NCBI RefSeq assembly: GCF_013114625.1
Contig: NZ_VTXD01000007.1
Span: 80,327 to 144,326 of the forward strand
Source of the DNA: Vibrio sp. 99-70-13A1
Lineage (GTDB): Bacteria; Pseudomonadota; Gammaproteobacteria; Enterobacterales; Vibrionaceae
Direction of reading: 5' to 3'
Length of the DNA: 64,000 nt
How positions within the stretch are numbered: position 1 is the first letter of the stretch; every line of letters starts with the position of its first letter. Shown here piece by piece: positions 8,203 through 18,013 of the stretch. Position numbers and translations under genes: made by a program. The notes beneath the pieces were generated by a model, which was not told the DNA's origin, did not search any database, and saw only the letters and a program-made list of their open reading frames with translations.

Positions 8203-9584
8203 TGCGCTTACCAAAAATCACCAGCTTATATGGCCGTATCTTTGCTATCTTTTGGTTCACCATGTTACTGGTGCTTTTGGCTGTCTTATCCCTACCGCAT
8301 TTAGATCCAAGGAAAGCACGCGACATTCCAGCCGATCATTACCAACGAATTCTAAAGATAAAAGACAATACGGAAAAACGCTTTGCCAAAGAAAACAATT
8401 TAGGTAAGATTTTATTCAAACTAGAAGAGCCCCGAAGTAAGAGGGATAAAAGCGCTCGCAAATTTTTAACTGACTTAGATGGCAACGTGTTAACCACAAA
8501 AAGGCACCCAGACTTTAAACTTAAAGCCATTAAAAATTTTGTGACAACCATCGATGCACCAACACAACCCAAGCAGAGATTGTATGGACATTACATGGTA
8601 GCAGGTCCACTGCCGGTTCATTTAGCCAACCAAGATCTTTTTATGTACGTTGGCGTTAAATGGGACCAAACCCCACCATTTATCCTCCGTTTATTCGATA
8701 AACCATTACAGCTTTTACTTGCGGTCATGTTTGTAAGTACCCCCTTACTACTTTGGTTAGCATGGGCGCTCAGCCAACCTGCACGAAAACTAGAGCAAGC
8801 TGCAAAACGAGTCGCTCAAGGAGAGTTCATCGTAGACCCAGAGCTTGAAAAAGGGACGTCAGAATTCAGGCAAGCAGGAGCAAGCTTTAACCAAATGGTG
8901 GAAGCAGTAAATCAGATGATTTCAGGGCAGCAGCGCTTGTTATCTGATATTTCCCATGAGCTGCGCTCGCCATTAACTCGCCTGCGAATGGCAAATGCTC
9001 TAGCTACACGTAAACAAGGGGAAAGCTCAGAGCATGGTCGAGTAGAAACGGAATCTCAGCGTTTAGAGCAAATGATTGGTGAACTACTCACCCTATCTAG
9101 AATGCAAGTAGACAGCCATTTAAACCGCGAAGTGCAGCCCTTATCCAGCTTATGGGAAGAAATATTGAAAGATGCCCAATTTGAAGCGGAGCAAATGGAC
9201 AAACAACTGACTTTCTCAGACATTCCGGATAGGAAGATTTCTGGTAACCCCAAACTACTAATGAGCGCAGTAGAAAACATTACTCGCAATGCCATTTACT
9301 ATGGAAAAGACCAGGTTGATGTCCAGCTATTCGTAGAAAGCGACATACTCACCATTCAGGTTTGCGATAATGGCGAAGGCGTTCCAGACGATGAATTAGA
9401 AGCCATTTTCCGCCCATTTTACCGAGTTTCTACCGCTAGAGATCGGCATTCAGGAGGAGCAGGTTTAGGACTCGCTATTACAGAAAGTGCAATTCGCCAA
9501 CACAGCGGTACTATTACTGGTAGCCGAAGCCAACTAGGAGGGCTTCAGGTCGAAGTTACCCTACCTCTTTTACCCATCAAATAG
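8202..9584 (+). CDS. cpxA: Sensor histidine kinase CpxA
   Basis: Inner-membrane kinase of the Cpx envelope-stress system. There are two membrane helices (about 12-32 and 166-190) flanking a periplasmic sensor domain. A HAMP linker begins at about 191 (PARKLEQAAKRVAQGEF). The H box is DISHELRSPLTRL with His252, followed by the ATPase N box (NITRNAIYYG), G1 (DNGEGVPDDEL) and G2 (GGAGLGLAI). The 460 residues match the family. It overlaps cpxR by one base. Confidence 0.96.
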   Translation: MRLPKITSLYGRIFAIFWFTMLLVLLAVLSLPHLDPRKARDIPADHYQRILKIKDNTEKRFAKENNLGKILFKLEEPRSKRDKSARKFLTDLDGNVLTTKRHPDFKLKAIKNFVTTIDAPTQPKQRLYGHYMVAGPLPVHLANQDLFMYVGVKWDQTPPFILRLFDKPLQLLLAVMFVSTPLLLWLAWALSQPARKLEQAAKRVAQGEFIVDPELEKGTSEFRQAGASFNQMVEAVNQMISGQQRLLSDISHELRSPLTRLRMANALATRKQGESSEHGRVETESQRLEQMIGELLTLSRMQVDSHLNREVQPLSSLWEEILKDAQFEAEQMDKQLTFSDIPDRKISGNPKLLMSAVENITRNAIYYGKDQVDVQLFVESDILTIQVCDNGEGVPDDELEAIFRPFYRVSTARDRHSGGAGLGLAITESAIRQHSGTITGSRSQLGGLQVEVTLPLLPIK

Positions 9585-9661
9585 TGTAATACTCAGCATA
9601 CGCCGTTTTAAAAATAGGCGGCTTATTCTGACACGCGCTATAACCTTACAAAATCACAGTT

Positions 9662-9680
9662 GATAATGATATTTATTATC
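9662..9680. promoter_or_regulatory. Fur box upstream of sodA
   Basis: GATAATGATATTTATTATC matches the 19-bp Fur consensus at 17 positions. It overlaps a likely sodA promoter (TTGATA at 9660-9665 with TATGGT at 9683-9688). Confidence 0.85.
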
Positions 9681-9685
9681 ATTAT

Positions 9686-9715
9686 GGTAAATCCTCTAAT
9701 TACGGAGGATTTACC
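9686..9715 (+). promoter_or_regulatory. Hairpin sequestering the sodA ribosome-binding site
   Basis: A perfect 11-bp inverted repeat GGTAAATCCTC/GAGGATTTACC with an 8-nt loop. The downstream arm contains most of the Shine-Dalgarno sequence GGAGG and ends immediately before the ATG at 9716. Confidence 0.7.
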
Positions 9716-10333
9716 ATGTCACATACTTTCCCTGAGCTACCCTACGCATACAACTCTTTAGAACCTTACATTGATGCGAAAACAATGGAAGTCCATTACG
9801 GAAAGCACCATAGAACTTATTACGACAAGTTTATGGCTGCGATCAACGGTAGTGATCTTGAAACCGCAACCCTGAGAGACATCTTCGCTAAAATCTCAAC
9901 GCACGCGCCAGCGATCCGCAATAATGGCGGTGGTTACTATAATCATGTTCTGTATTGGTACTGCATGTCACCAGAAGGGGGAGGCGAACCACAAGGCGCG
10001 CTGGGTGAAGCCATTCAATCTACATTTGGTAGTTTTGAAGCATTCCAAGAAGCCTTTACTCAAGCAGCAATCAATACCTTCGGCTCTGGCTTCGTATGGT
10101 TGATTTTGAAAGATAAAAAGCTTCAAATTACCTCTACCCCGAACCAAGACAACCCACTAATGGACGCGGCCGAAAACCAAGGTGAGCCAATTTTAGCTCT
10201 CGATGTATGGGAACACGCTTACTACATCAGTTACCAAAACCGCCGCCCAGATTACATTGCAGCATGGTGGAACGTTGTGAACTGGAATGCGGTTGCTGAA
10301 AACTATGAAGTTGCTCTATTTCCAAAATCATAA
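9716..10333 (+). CDS. sodA: Superoxide dismutase, Mn type
   Basis: Cytosolic enzyme that dismutates superoxide to oxygen and peroxide. Metal ligands are His27, His77 (YYNHVLYW), Asp163 and His167 (LDVWEHAYY). The outer-sphere glutamine lies in TPNQDNPLM (Gln144), the MnSOD position; FeSOD carries its glutamine in the region after the second histidine. This and the RRPDYI...NVVNW tail argue for Mn, although the GGGYYNH stretch is unusual. The 205 residues fit. A strong Fur box and an RBS hairpin precede it, consistent with expression when iron is scarce. Its 3' end carries a 15-bp duplication. Confidence 0.9.
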   Translation: MSHTFPELPYAYNSLEPYIDAKTMEVHYGKHHRTYYDKFMAAINGSDLETATLRDIFAKISTHAPAIRNNGGGYYNHVLYWYCMSPEGGGEPQGALGEAIQSTFGSFEAFQEAFTQAAINTFGSGFVWLILKDKKLQITSTPNQDNPLMDAAENQGEPILALDVWEHAYYISYQNRRPDYIAAWWNVVNWNAVAENYEVALFPKS

Positions 10334-10347
10334 TTTCCAAAGTCATA
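10318..10347 (+). repeat. 15-bp tandem duplication across the sodA stop codon
   Basis: ATTTCCAAAATCATA is followed at once by ATTTCCAAAGTCATA (one mismatch), and a more degenerate third copy ends near 10363. The duplication includes the stop codon region. Confidence 0.75.
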
Positions 10348-10469
10348 GTGCCCACAAGTCATAACGGCTAGATGAATCTCATCATGTTCTAAATCGCTTT
10401 CAATATAAAGATATGCGAAAGATACAAGTCAGAAGAACATCAGAATGAACTCTGACGTAAAGTGAAACA

Positions 10470-10506
10470 ATAAGGTGGCTTGTATTAAAACAAGAAGCCG
10501 CCTTAT
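10470..10506 (+). terminator. Inverted repeat between sodA and trmL
   Basis: Arms ATAAGGTGGCTT and AAGCCGCCTTAT (12 bp, one G-U) with internal CTTGT/ACAAG potential. It likely ends sodA mRNA, though the T run is poor (ACTTCAGCCTCTTTT). Confidence 0.5.
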
Positions 10507-10543
10507 ACTTCAGCCTCTTTTCTTCTATTGATAGTGAATTTAT

Positions 10544-11023
10544 ATGTTTGATATTGCACTTTATGAACCTGAAATCGCCCCTAATACTGGCAACATTATT
10601 AGACTTAGCGCTAACTGCGGTGCGAACTTACATTTGATTGAACCATTAGGTTTTGATTTAGAAGAGAAGAAAGTCCGCCGTGCGGGTTTGGACTACCATG
10701 ACCTAGCCCGAGTAAAGCGACATAAGAATTTAGAAGCGTTTATTGAATATTTAGAAAATGAACGTGAAGGCGACTACCGAATTTTTGCCTGCACCACAAA
10801 AACAACAGGTCATCATGTTGATGCTAAATTTCAACAAGGTGATGTCTTAATGTTTGGTCCTGAAACTCGCGGTTTACCAGCAGAGTTTATTGAAAGCATG
10901 CCAATGGATCAGCGAATTCGTATTCCTATGATGCCAGACGCACGCAGCTTAAATTTATCTAATGCCGTTGCCATTATCGCTTTTGAAGCTTGGCGTCAAA
11001 TGGGGTTTGAAGGCGCACTTTAA
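10544..11023 (+). CDS. trmL: tRNA (cytidine/uridine-34 2'-O)-methyltransferase TrmL
   Basis: SPOUT-class methyltransferase that modifies the wobble base of tRNA-Leu using S-adenosylmethionine. The 159 residues match the family (about 157). Typical sequence: N-terminal [16 protein letters not shown], the SAM-knot residues FGPETRGLP, and the C-terminal [17 protein letters not shown]. It is cytosolic and homodimeric in the family. It is a single gene ending at a strong shared terminator. Confidence 0.95.
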   Translation: MFDIALYEPEIAPNTGNIIRLSANCGANLHLIEPLGFDLEEKKVRRAGLDYHDLARVKRHKNLEAFIEYLENEREGDYRIFACTTKTTGHHVDAKFQQGDVLMFGPETRGLPAEFIESMPMDQRIRIPMMPDARSLNLSNAVAIIAFEAWRQMGFEGAL

Positions 11024-11163
11024 ATCGCTTTTCATTTTAAAATTACAGTCACATGAGTCATTACCGTTTAGCTGGACTCATGTAACCAAAACACCTCAGG
11101 CTTCAATATCAAAAGAGCCAACATTGAAGTAAACCAAGCTTCAGTAGATTAGAGACCAAATAC

Positions 11164-11196
11164 AAAAATGCCCCAGCAATTTGCTAGGGCATTTTT
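11164..11196. terminator. Bidirectional terminator between trmL and fxsA
   Basis: A stem AAAAATGCCC-AGCAA / TTGCT-GGGCATTTTT serves both convergent genes. Confidence 0.9.
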
Positions 11197-11242
11197 ATTT
11201 AATCTGAATCGCGACGCTCAAAACGTGGATTTCATCAACTCA

Positions 11243-11770
11243 CTAAGGTTTGTTCAGTTTATTAATATCATCATCATTTTTTTTCTCAAACTCACCTTCA
11301 AAGGTATTGCTATCATTTGAGTTATTGAATGGGTCACGGTGGAATGGGTCTTTCTCAAATGGGCTATGACCAAAACCTGCCGAACCACCAGCATGAAAGC
11401 CGCCAGACATGTTCTTCACAACCATTTTTTCCATTAACTTCTTCGCCATGATTGCTCTTGGCGCAGGAAGTAGAACCAGCATACCGAAAGCATCCGTCAT
11501 GAAACCCGGAGTCAATAACAAAACGCCAGCCACAGCCAGCATTACGCCTTCTAGAATCTGCTGAGCAGGCATTTCACCCTGCTGCAAGCGACCTTGTACC
11601 GACATTAATGTCTGGATACCTTGGCTGCGAACCAGTGAAGCCCCAACAAATGCAGTCACTAGTACTAACGCAATCGTTGGCCACAATCCTAGAAAGCCAC
11701 CAACCTGAATAAATAGACCAATCTCAATGATAGGTACGAAAATAAAGAGTAAAAGTAAGATAGGAAACAC
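11243..11770 (-). CDS. fxsA: FxsA family membrane protein
   Basis: Inner-membrane protein; the E. coli homologue alleviates F-plasmid exclusion of phage T7. Three or four hydrophobic segments lie in the first 120 residues (MFPILLLLFIFVPIIEIGLF, the LGLWPTIALVLVTAF region and VAGVLLLTPGFMTDAFGMLVLLP). The signature LLLTPGFMTD is present. The C-terminal tail is polar, acidic and glycine-rich. It starts at GTG 11770 with AGGAGG just upstream. At 175 residues it is slightly longer than E. coli FxsA because of this tail. Confidence 0.9.
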   Translation of the reverse strand: MFPILLLLFIFVPIIEIGLFIQVGGFLGLWPTIALVLVTAFVGASLVRSQGIQTLMSVQGRLQQGEMPAQQILEGVMLAVAGVLLLTPGFMTDAFGMLVLLPAPRAIMAKKLMEKMVVKNMSGGFHAGGSAGFGHSPFEKDPFHRDPFNNSNDSNTFEGEFEKKNDDDINKLNKP

Positions 11771-12054
11771 ACGCCCTCCTTTGTTACTTCCAGTGTACGC
11801 TTAAAGCCCCACTAACCACAAATTTATCCTGTAAAGAACCGTGTTTTTTGACCCAAAATAACTTTACAGAATATTGACGAGACAAAAGTAAAAAAGGTGA
11901 TCAACTTACTATTTTTATGCGCTAAGTACAGTATCATGTGCCACATAAGTCAGGACGGATTTATCAGCCCAATATTCTAGCGAACGGAGTATTTGCATAC
12001 AGAATAGGCTAATAATTAACTACATTATCAGAATTATTCTCTAAGGATCCTGTT

Positions 12055-13506
12055 ATGGCTACTCTATCTAAAGCTCCTATCGAAGCTAATCAAGCCACTC
12101 GTCTAGAAGAAGATCTATTAGGTCAACGTCATGTTCCCGCTGATGCTTACTACGGCATTCATACTCTTCGTGCTATTGAAAACTTTAACATCTCAAATGT
12201 AACTATTTCTGACGTACCAGAATTTGTTCGTGGCATGGTGATGACCAAGAAAGCTGCGGCTTTAGCAAACAAAGAGTTAGGTGTTATTCCAAGCGAAGTT
12301 GCTAAATACATCATCGAAGCTTGTGACCTAATTCTAGACACCGGCAAGTGCATGGATCAGTTCCCATCGGACGTTTTCCAAGGTGGCGCTGGTACTTCTG
12401 TCAACATGAACGCGAACGAAGTAGTTGCGAACGTGGCTCTTGAACTGATGGGCAAAGAAAAAGGCCAATATGAGTTCATCAACCCGAATGACCATGTAAA
12501 CCGCAGCCAATCTACAAACTGTGCTTACCCAACTGGTTTCCGTATCTCTGTTTACAACAGTGTTCGTAAACTGATCGACGCTATTGAATACTTAAAAGGT
12601 GCGTTCGAGCTTAAGAGCCAAGAATTCAACACAATTTTGAAGATGGGACGTACTCAACTTCAGGACGCAGTACCAATGACGGTTGGTCAAGAATTCCATG
12701 CTTGGGCAGTAACCATCAATGAAGAAATCAAAAACCTAGAATACACTTCAAAACTACTGCTTGAAGTAAACCTAGGCGCAACAGCTATCGGTACTGGTCT
12801 AAACGCAGCACCTGGCTACCAAGGTCTTGCGGTTAAACACCTAGCAGAAGTAACAGGGCTAGAATGTGTAGCGGCTGAAGATTTAATCGAAGCAACGTCT
12901 GACTGTGGCGCATACGTAATGACGCACGGTGCACTTAAACGTCTAGCGGTTAAATTGTCTAAGATTTGTAACGATTTGCGTCTGCTTTCTTCAGGTCCTC
13001 GCACTGGCTTTAACGAGCTAAACCTACCTGAACTTCAAGCAGGTTCTTCAATCATGCCTGCTAAAGTAAACCCAGTTGTACCTGAAGTAGTAAATCAAGT
13101 TTGCTTTAAAGTTCTAGGTAACGACAACACGGTTTCTTTCGCTGCTGAAGGTGGTCAACTGCAACTGAACGTAATGGAACCGGTTATTGCACAAAGTATG
13201 TTTGAGTCTCTAGATATTCTAACAAACGCGTGTGTGAACCTTCGTGACAAGTGTGTAGACGGCATTACGGTGAACAAAGAAGTATGTGAATCTCACGTAT
13301 TTAACTCTATCGGTATCGTCACTTACCTCAACCCGTACATTGGACACCACGAGGGTGACATCGTCGGTAAGATTTGTGCGGAAACAGGAAAAAGCGTTCG
13401 AGAAGTGGTATTAGAACGTGGATTACTGACTGAAGAAGAGCTAGATGACATTTTCTCTGTTGAAAACCTCATGCATCCTCAGTATAAAGCTAAACGCTAC
13501 GAGTAA
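12055..13506 (+). CDS. aspA: Aspartate ammonia-lyase
   Basis: Converts L-aspartate to fumarate and ammonia, feeding fumarate respiration. Member of the fumarase/aspartase superfamily. The signature is [16 protein letters not shown], where AKVNP distinguishes aspartase from fumarase (GKVNP). Other conserved blocks are [14 protein letters not shown], the [12 protein letters not shown] region and [12 protein letters not shown]. The 483 residues are slightly longer than E. coli AspA. A good ribosome site (AAGGA) precedes the ATG. It lies directly upstream of dcuA, which imports aspartate and exports succinate, forming a functional unit despite an intervening terminator. Confidence 0.96.
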   Translation: MATLSKAPIEANQATRLEEDLLGQRHVPADAYYGIHTLRAIENFNISNVTISDVPEFVRGMVMTKKAAALANKELGVIPSEVAKYIIEACDLILDTGKCMDQFPSDVFQGGAGTSVNMNANEVVANVALELMGKEKGQYEFINPNDHVNRSQSTNCAYPTGFRISVYNSVRKLIDAIEYLKGAFELKSQEFNTILKMGRTQLQDAVPMTVGQEFHAWAVTINEEIKNLEYTSKLLLEVNLGATAIGTGLNAAPGYQGLAVKHLAEVTGLECVAAEDLIEATSDCGAYVMTHGALKRLAVKLSKICNDLRLLSSGPRTGFNELNLPELQAGSSIMPAKVNPVVPEVVNQVCFKVLGNDNTVSFAAEGGQLQLNVMEPVIAQSMFESLDILTNACVNLRDKCVDGITVNKEVCESHVFNSIGIVTYLNPYIGHHEGDIVGKICAETGKSVREVVLERGLLTEEELDDIFSVENLMHPQYKAKRYE

Positions 13507-13517
13507 GTAGAAGATAG

Positions 13518-13541
13518 GGGCTCCAAGTGGAGCCCTTTTTT
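13518..13541 (+). terminator. Terminator after aspA
   Basis: GGGCTCC-AAGT-GGAGCCC is followed by six T residues. Confidence 0.9.
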
Positions 13542-13600
13542 AGGCTTCAATACGGTTAACCACAAAATAAAAGTGGTTATATAAACTGGATGCATAAGAT

Positions 13601-13642
13601 TTATTATTTGAGGGTTTATTCATATGAACCTTCACATAATAA
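13601..13642 (+). repeat. Long imperfect hairpin in the dcuA leader
   Basis: TTATTAT/ATAATAA and GAGGGTT/AACCTTC arms, with a TTCATATGAA palindrome at the tip. It lies 23 nt before the dcuA start. Confidence 0.5.
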
Positions 13643-13664
13643 AATCTAAAAATGAGGTGTAACC

Positions 13665-14972
13665 ATGATTGCAGTAGAACTTTTTGTTGTCCTACTCTTT
13701 ATATTCTTAGGGGCCAGAATTGGTGGTATTGGAATCGGCTTTGCCGGTGGTGCGGGTGTTATCGCACTTTCTCTAATACTTGGAGTTCCAACCAGCCAAG
13801 CATTTATCCCTGTTGACGTAATTTTGATCATCATGTCGGTCATTACCGCGATTGCTGCTATGCAAGTAGCTGGCGGTATGGACTGGTTAGTGCAAATTGC
13901 AGAAAACTTTTTACGAAAACATCCTGAACGTATTACCTTTTACGCGCCAATTGTAACTTTTGTCATGACTCTTATGGCGGGTACAGGTCATACAGCCTTC
14001 TCTACTCTACCTGTTATTGCCGAAGTAGCGAAAGGACAAGGGGTTCGTCCATCTCGTCCACTTTCGATTGCCGTTGTCGCATCACAAATTGCGATCACAG
14101 CATCTCCTATTTCAGCGGCAGTGGTTGCCTTTGCGGCAATGCTGGCACCATTCGGTGTTGATTACCTAACATTGCTAGCCGTGTGTATCCCAACGACTTT
14201 CATCGCTTGTATGGCCGGTGCATTGGTTGCTAACTACATGGGCAGCGAGTTGAAAGACGATCCTATCTACCAAGACCGTCTTGAAAAAGGTTTAGTAAAA
14301 CTGGCGACACAAGAGAAACGCGAAATTCTGCCAACAGCGAAGAAAGCGACATTTATCTTCCTTGGTGCGATTGGTTTTGTCGTTTGCTATGCAGCTGCCA
14401 TTTCAAGCTCAGTTGGTCTTATTGAAAACCCAGCACTTGGCCGTAACGAAGCGATCATGAGTGTTATGCTTGCAGCCGCAGCTGCGATTGTTCTATTCAC
14501 TAAAGTGGATGCTGCTAAAATTTCATCTGCGCCAACATTCCGCTCTGGTATGACTGCGTGTGTATGTGTGCTTGGTGTAGCTTGGTTAGGCTCAACGTTT
14601 GTAAACGCACACGTTGCTGAAATCAAAGACGTAGCAGGTGCTCTACTTGCTGACTACCCTTGGATGCTAGCACTCGTTCTGTTCTTTGCTTCTATGCTGC
14701 TTTACTCACAAGGCGCAACAACGGTTGCACTAATGCCTGCTGCTCTTGCAATTGGTGTTGCACCGCTAACCGCTGTAGCATCATTTGCAGCGGTAAGTGC
14801 ACTGTTCGTACTTCCAACTTACCCAACATTATTGGCAGCAGTTGAGATGGATGACACAGGTTCTACACGTATCGGTAGCTACGTATTCAACCACCCATTC
14901 TTTATTCCGGGTGTTGTGACTATTGCGACTTCTGTAGCGCTAGGTTTTGCATTCGGCGGTCTACTTATCTAG
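13665..14972 (+). CDS. dcuA: Anaerobic C4-dicarboxylate transporter, DcuA type
   Basis: Inner-membrane exchanger for aspartate, fumarate, malate and succinate. The 435 residues contain about ten hydrophobic segments. It aligns by eye with E. coli DcuA: FLGARIGGIGIGFAGG, AMQVAGGMDWLV, ASQIAITASPISAAVV, SDDPIY-type loop (DDPIYQDRLEKGL), LLYSQGATTVALMPAALAI and the C-terminal VFNHPFFIPG. The ribosome site GAGGTG precedes the ATG. It follows aspA and is separated from it by a terminator and a hairpin leader, so it may have its own promoter. Confidence 0.93.
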   Translation: MIAVELFVVLLFIFLGARIGGIGIGFAGGAGVIALSLILGVPTSQAFIPVDVILIIMSVITAIAAMQVAGGMDWLVQIAENFLRKHPERITFYAPIVTFVMTLMAGTGHTAFSTLPVIAEVAKGQGVRPSRPLSIAVVASQIAITASPISAAVVAFAAMLAPFGVDYLTLLAVCIPTTFIACMAGALVANYMGSELKDDPIYQDRLEKGLVKLATQEKREILPTAKKATFIFLGAIGFVVCYAAAISSSVGLIENPALGRNEAIMSVMLAAAAAIVLFTKVDAAKISSAPTFRSGMTACVCVLGVAWLGSTFVNAHVAEIKDVAGALLADYPWMLALVLFFASMLLYSQGATTVALMPAALAIGVAPLTAVASFAAVSALFVLPTYPTLLAAVEMDDTGSTRIGSYVFNHPFFIPGVVTIATSVALGFAFGGLLI

Positions 14973-15010
14973 TTTCCGACTGACTCACTGAGTCCCGATA
15001 TTGAAAATAC

Positions 15011-15035
15011 AAAAGGAAGCTTCGGCTTCCTTTTT
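15011..15035 (+). terminator. Terminator after dcuA
   Basis: AAAAGGAAGC-TTCG-GCTTCCTTTTT, a tetraloop hairpin with T run. Confidence 0.92.
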
Positions 15036-15120
15036 CTTTATCTGTACCTTTATCCAAGAGCTTGATTCAGTATAAATATGACTCAAGGTGAAACTTATTC
15101 ATCAATAATCCTGTCTGAGT

Positions 15121-15140
15121 AAGTTAAGATACTTTAACTT
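15121..15140. promoter_or_regulatory. Small inverted repeat upstream of dsbD
   Basis: AAGTTAA-N6-TTAACTT ends 19 nt before the dsbD start. It is an operator or leader hairpin candidate; no regulator is recognised. Confidence 0.35.
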
Positions 15141-15159
15141 CTCACTGACGAATTTTTTT

Positions 15160-16998
15160 ATGCGCGCTTTCATTTCTTTGCTGGTTATCGGGTTACTTAC
15201 CCTTTCTAACCCTGCTTTCGCTTTATTTGGAAAAAGTGAACCAAGCTTAAACCTCACATCGAGCAATACATTTGTTCCTGTAGACCAAGCTTTTCCTTTA
15301 AATCACTTTCAGCAAGGCAATCAAATATTACTTGATTGGCAAGTGAAGGATGAATACTACCTCTACCAACATCGCATCGCTTTCAGTGGTGAAAACTTAT
15401 TGATTGGTGATGAAACGATGGAGGATGGTCAGCCTTACCAGGATGAATTTTTTGGTGAAGTGAGCATTTATACAGAGCCTCTTTTTGTTCAAATACCGCT
15501 TCTTGAATATCAAGAAGGCGCGAAGCTCATTGTTCAATACCAAGGCTGTGCTAAAGCTGGCTTCTGCTACCCTCCTGAAACTCGTGTTATTGATATCGAG
15601 CCTTTTACAGCGGACTCATCCACTGGAAGTTCATTACCAACAGACACGAAAGCTAATACAGCGAAGAATACTCAACAGACCCCAGAGTTAACTGGCTCAA
15701 ATAACCAAACTTCTTCGATTTCAGAATCGTCGAAAGACTCAAGCCTTGCAGACAAGCTTGGCGATGCATGGTGGACACCTTTCTTGTTCCTAGCACTAGG
15801 TGTTGGTTTAGCGTTCACTCCCTGTGTTTTACCTATGTACCCAATTCTGACGGGCATCGTACTTGGTGGCGGTAAACTGAGCCAAGGTCGCGCCTTAATG
15901 CTGTCGTTTATTTATGTGCAAGGTATGGCGCTCACCTACACATTGCTGGGGCTAGTTGTCGCTTCAGCTGGCATGCAATTTCAAGCGGCAATGCAGCACC
16001 CTTATGTACTGATTGGTTTAAGCTTATTATTTGTCACTTTGGCAATGTCGATGTTTGGCGTGTACAACCTGCAATTGCCAAGCAGCATCCAAACTTGGTT
16101 AAACAATCAAAGTAACAAGCAACAAGGTGGCAATACTTTAGGTGTCTTCGCAATGGGGGCAATCTCTGGTTTGGTATGCTCACCTTGCACCACGGCCCCA
16201 CTTTCTGGCGCACTTCTGTATGTAGCGCAAAGCGGTGATTTGTTTACTGGTGCGATTGCGCTTTATGCACTTGCAATCGGAATGGGCATTCCACTGATAT
16301 TGGTGGCGGTATTTGGAAATAAACTTCTGCCAAAAGCAGGGAATTGGATGGATAAAGTAAAAGTCGTATTTGGCTTCATTTTACTTGCTGCCCCTATTTT
16401 CTTATTAGAGCGTATCATTCCTGAATTTTGGGCAACCGTGCTTTGGTCTACTTTAGGCTTTATCGCATTTGGTTGGCTTTATCACAGCAAAAACTCTCTG
16501 CCATTTGGAGAGTGGAAACAAAGTGCTGTGGGAATTATTGCCATACTTGGGTTATTTGTTTCAGCACAGCCTGCGCTCAACTACTGGTTTTCAGAAAAAT
16601 CAGTCCAAGTAGAACAAACACAAGTGCAATTTATTCAAATCGGTAACGTTGCTGAATTAGAGCAGCAACTTGTAAAAGCGAAAAACCAAGGTAAGCCGGT
16701 AATGCTCGACTTCTATGCGGATTGGTGTGTGGCATGTAAAGAGTTTGAGAAGTACACCTTCCACCAGCAAGATGTCGAAAAGAAGTTGGGTGATTTTATT
16801 TTACTTCAAGCTGATGTCACCAAAAGCCAACCTCAAGACATTGAGTTATTAGGGCAATTACAGGTACTTGGACTACCGACTATCGAGTTCTGGGACAGTA
16901 AGGGTAACCATGTTCCTAATGCTCGTGTGACTGGTTTTATGAACGCTGAAAAATTCCTAACACACATGAATAGCTACCCGCTAGAAGTGAGCCAGTAA
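15160..16998 (+). CDS. dsbD: Thiol:disulfide interchange protein DsbD
   Basis: Carries electrons from cytosolic thioredoxin across the inner membrane to periplasmic DsbC/DsbE. Order: signal peptide (about 1-21, ending AFA), N-terminal periplasmic domain with the Cys pair in [13 protein letters not shown] (about 130-137), eight-helix membrane domain from about 205 with Cys in [10 protein letters not shown] and [10 protein letters not shown], and a C-terminal thioredoxin-like domain with [10 protein letters not shown]. All three Cys pairs are intact. The 612 residues are normal for the family. The start has little Shine-Dalgarno character but the signal peptide fits. Confidence 0.95.
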   Translation: MRAFISLLVIGLLTLSNPAFALFGKSEPSLNLTSSNTFVPVDQAFPLNHFQQGNQILLDWQVKDEYYLYQHRIAFSGENLLIGDETMEDGQPYQDEFFGEVSIYTEPLFVQIPLLEYQEGAKLIVQYQGCAKAGFCYPPETRVIDIEPFTADSSTGSSLPTDTKANTAKNTQQTPELTGSNNQTSSISESSKDSSLADKLGDAWWTPFLFLALGVGLAFTPCVLPMYPILTGIVLGGGKLSQGRALMLSFIYVQGMALTYTLLGLVVASAGMQFQAAMQHPYVLIGLSLLFVTLAMSMFGVYNLQLPSSIQTWLNNQSNKQQGGNTLGVFAMGAISGLVCSPCTTAPLSGALLYVAQSGDLFTGAIALYALAIGMGIPLILVAVFGNKLLPKAGNWMDKVKVVFGFILLAAPIFLLERIIPEFWATVLWSTLGFIAFGWLYHSKNSLPFGEWKQSAVGIIAILGLFVSAQPALNYWFSEKSVQVEQTQVQFIQIGNVAELEQQLVKAKNQGKPVMLDFYADWCVACKEFEKYTFHQQDVEKKLGDFILLQADVTKSQPQDIELLGQLQVLGLPTIEFWDSKGNHVPNARVTGFMNAEKFLTHMNSYPLEVSQ

Positions 16999-17036
16999 GC
17001 TGCCAGCAAGCGGAAATATAAGCTCAGATTGAAAAG

Positions 17037-17087
17037 AACCGCATTTCTATAAGTACTTAATAATACTCTTAGAATTGCGGTTTTCTT
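17037..17087 (+). terminator. Terminator after dsbD
   Basis: A long interrupted stem AACCGCA-TTCTA / TAGAA-TGCGGTT, then TTTTCTTT. Confidence 0.75.
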
Positions 17088-17233
17088 TATCCAACTTTGA
17101 ATTACCGATTCATAATCAAGCCAGTTCACTTTAAAAGTCGATATGGTTCAGACTTTTAGTGTATAAATATTGTCCGCATATCCAATCAAGATAATAATAA
17201 AAGTTAACTAAATTGTTAAAAGTGTAAAATGTC

Positions 17234-17869
17234 ATGGACTCGACCTACACCATTATCATTGCTGATGACCACCCTCTATTTCGCAACGCTCTATTTCAGT
17301 CGGTTCATATGGCGATAAGCGGCGCTAATTTACTTGAGGCTGATTCACTCGATGCCCTGCTGACGCTTCTAAAAAAAGAAGACGAACCCGATCTATTATT
17401 GCTTGATCTCAAGATGCCTGGTGCAAACGGCATGTCAGGGCTCATTCAACTGCGAGCAGAATATCCAGATTTACCTATTGTTGTTATTTCTGCCAGTGAA
17501 GACGCCAGTGTTGTCACCCAAGTAAAAAGCCATGGAGCTTTTGGGTTTATTCCGAAATCGAGTGACATGCGAGAGTTAGTTAGTGCGTTAAATCAAGTAT
17601 TGAACGGCGACCCTTTCTACCCAGAAGGTCTGATTACCAATAACGCCGCATGTAATGATCTGGCTAAGAAAATATCCACTCTTACTCCTCAACAATATAA
17701 AGTCCTCGGTATGCTTTCCGACGGCTTACTCAACAAGCAAATCGCTTATGAGCTGAATGTTTCAGAAGCGACCATCAAAGCTCATATGACGGCAATCTTC
17801 CGCAAGCTTGATGTTAAAAACCGAACACAAGCCGTGATCCTTTTACAGCAGATGGAAACTGAGCAATAA
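17234..17869 (+). CDS. crbR: LuxR-family response regulator, CrbR-like (acetate switch)
   Basis: Two-component regulator of 211 residues. The receiver domain (1-120) has acidic pair DD at 11-12, phospho-acceptor Asp58 in LLLLDLKMPG and Lys in FIPKSSDM. The C-terminal LuxR/GerE helix-turn-helix (about 145-205) has LTPQQYKVLGMLSDGLLNKQIAYEL and SEATIKAHMTAIFRKL. The family is the CrbR/ErdR group that activates acetate-uptake genes in Vibrio and Pseudomonas. Identity as CrbR rests on this similarity plus proximity to the matching kinase at 23119 and to actP and acs; no kinase is directly adjacent. It starts at ATG 17234 with a weak ribosome site. Confidence 0.8.
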   Translation: MDSTYTIIIADDHPLFRNALFQSVHMAISGANLLEADSLDALLTLLKKEDEPDLLLLDLKMPGANGMSGLIQLRAEYPDLPIVVISASEDASVVTQVKSHGAFGFIPKSSDMRELVSALNQVLNGDPFYPEGLITNNAACNDLAKKISTLTPQQYKVLGMLSDGLLNKQIAYELNVSEATIKAHMTAIFRKLDVKNRTQAVILLQQMETEQ

Positions 17870-18013
17870 AGAGCATCATTTCATGAGCTGAATTGAATGT
17901 ATTTTTCAGCTCTCACATTGCGATGACTTAAAAGGAATAGTAGCCGTTATAATAAAGGCGATTGCTACCCCAGCAATCTTTATCCCTCTGTCCTTAACTC
18001 TGGGAGCTTTACT

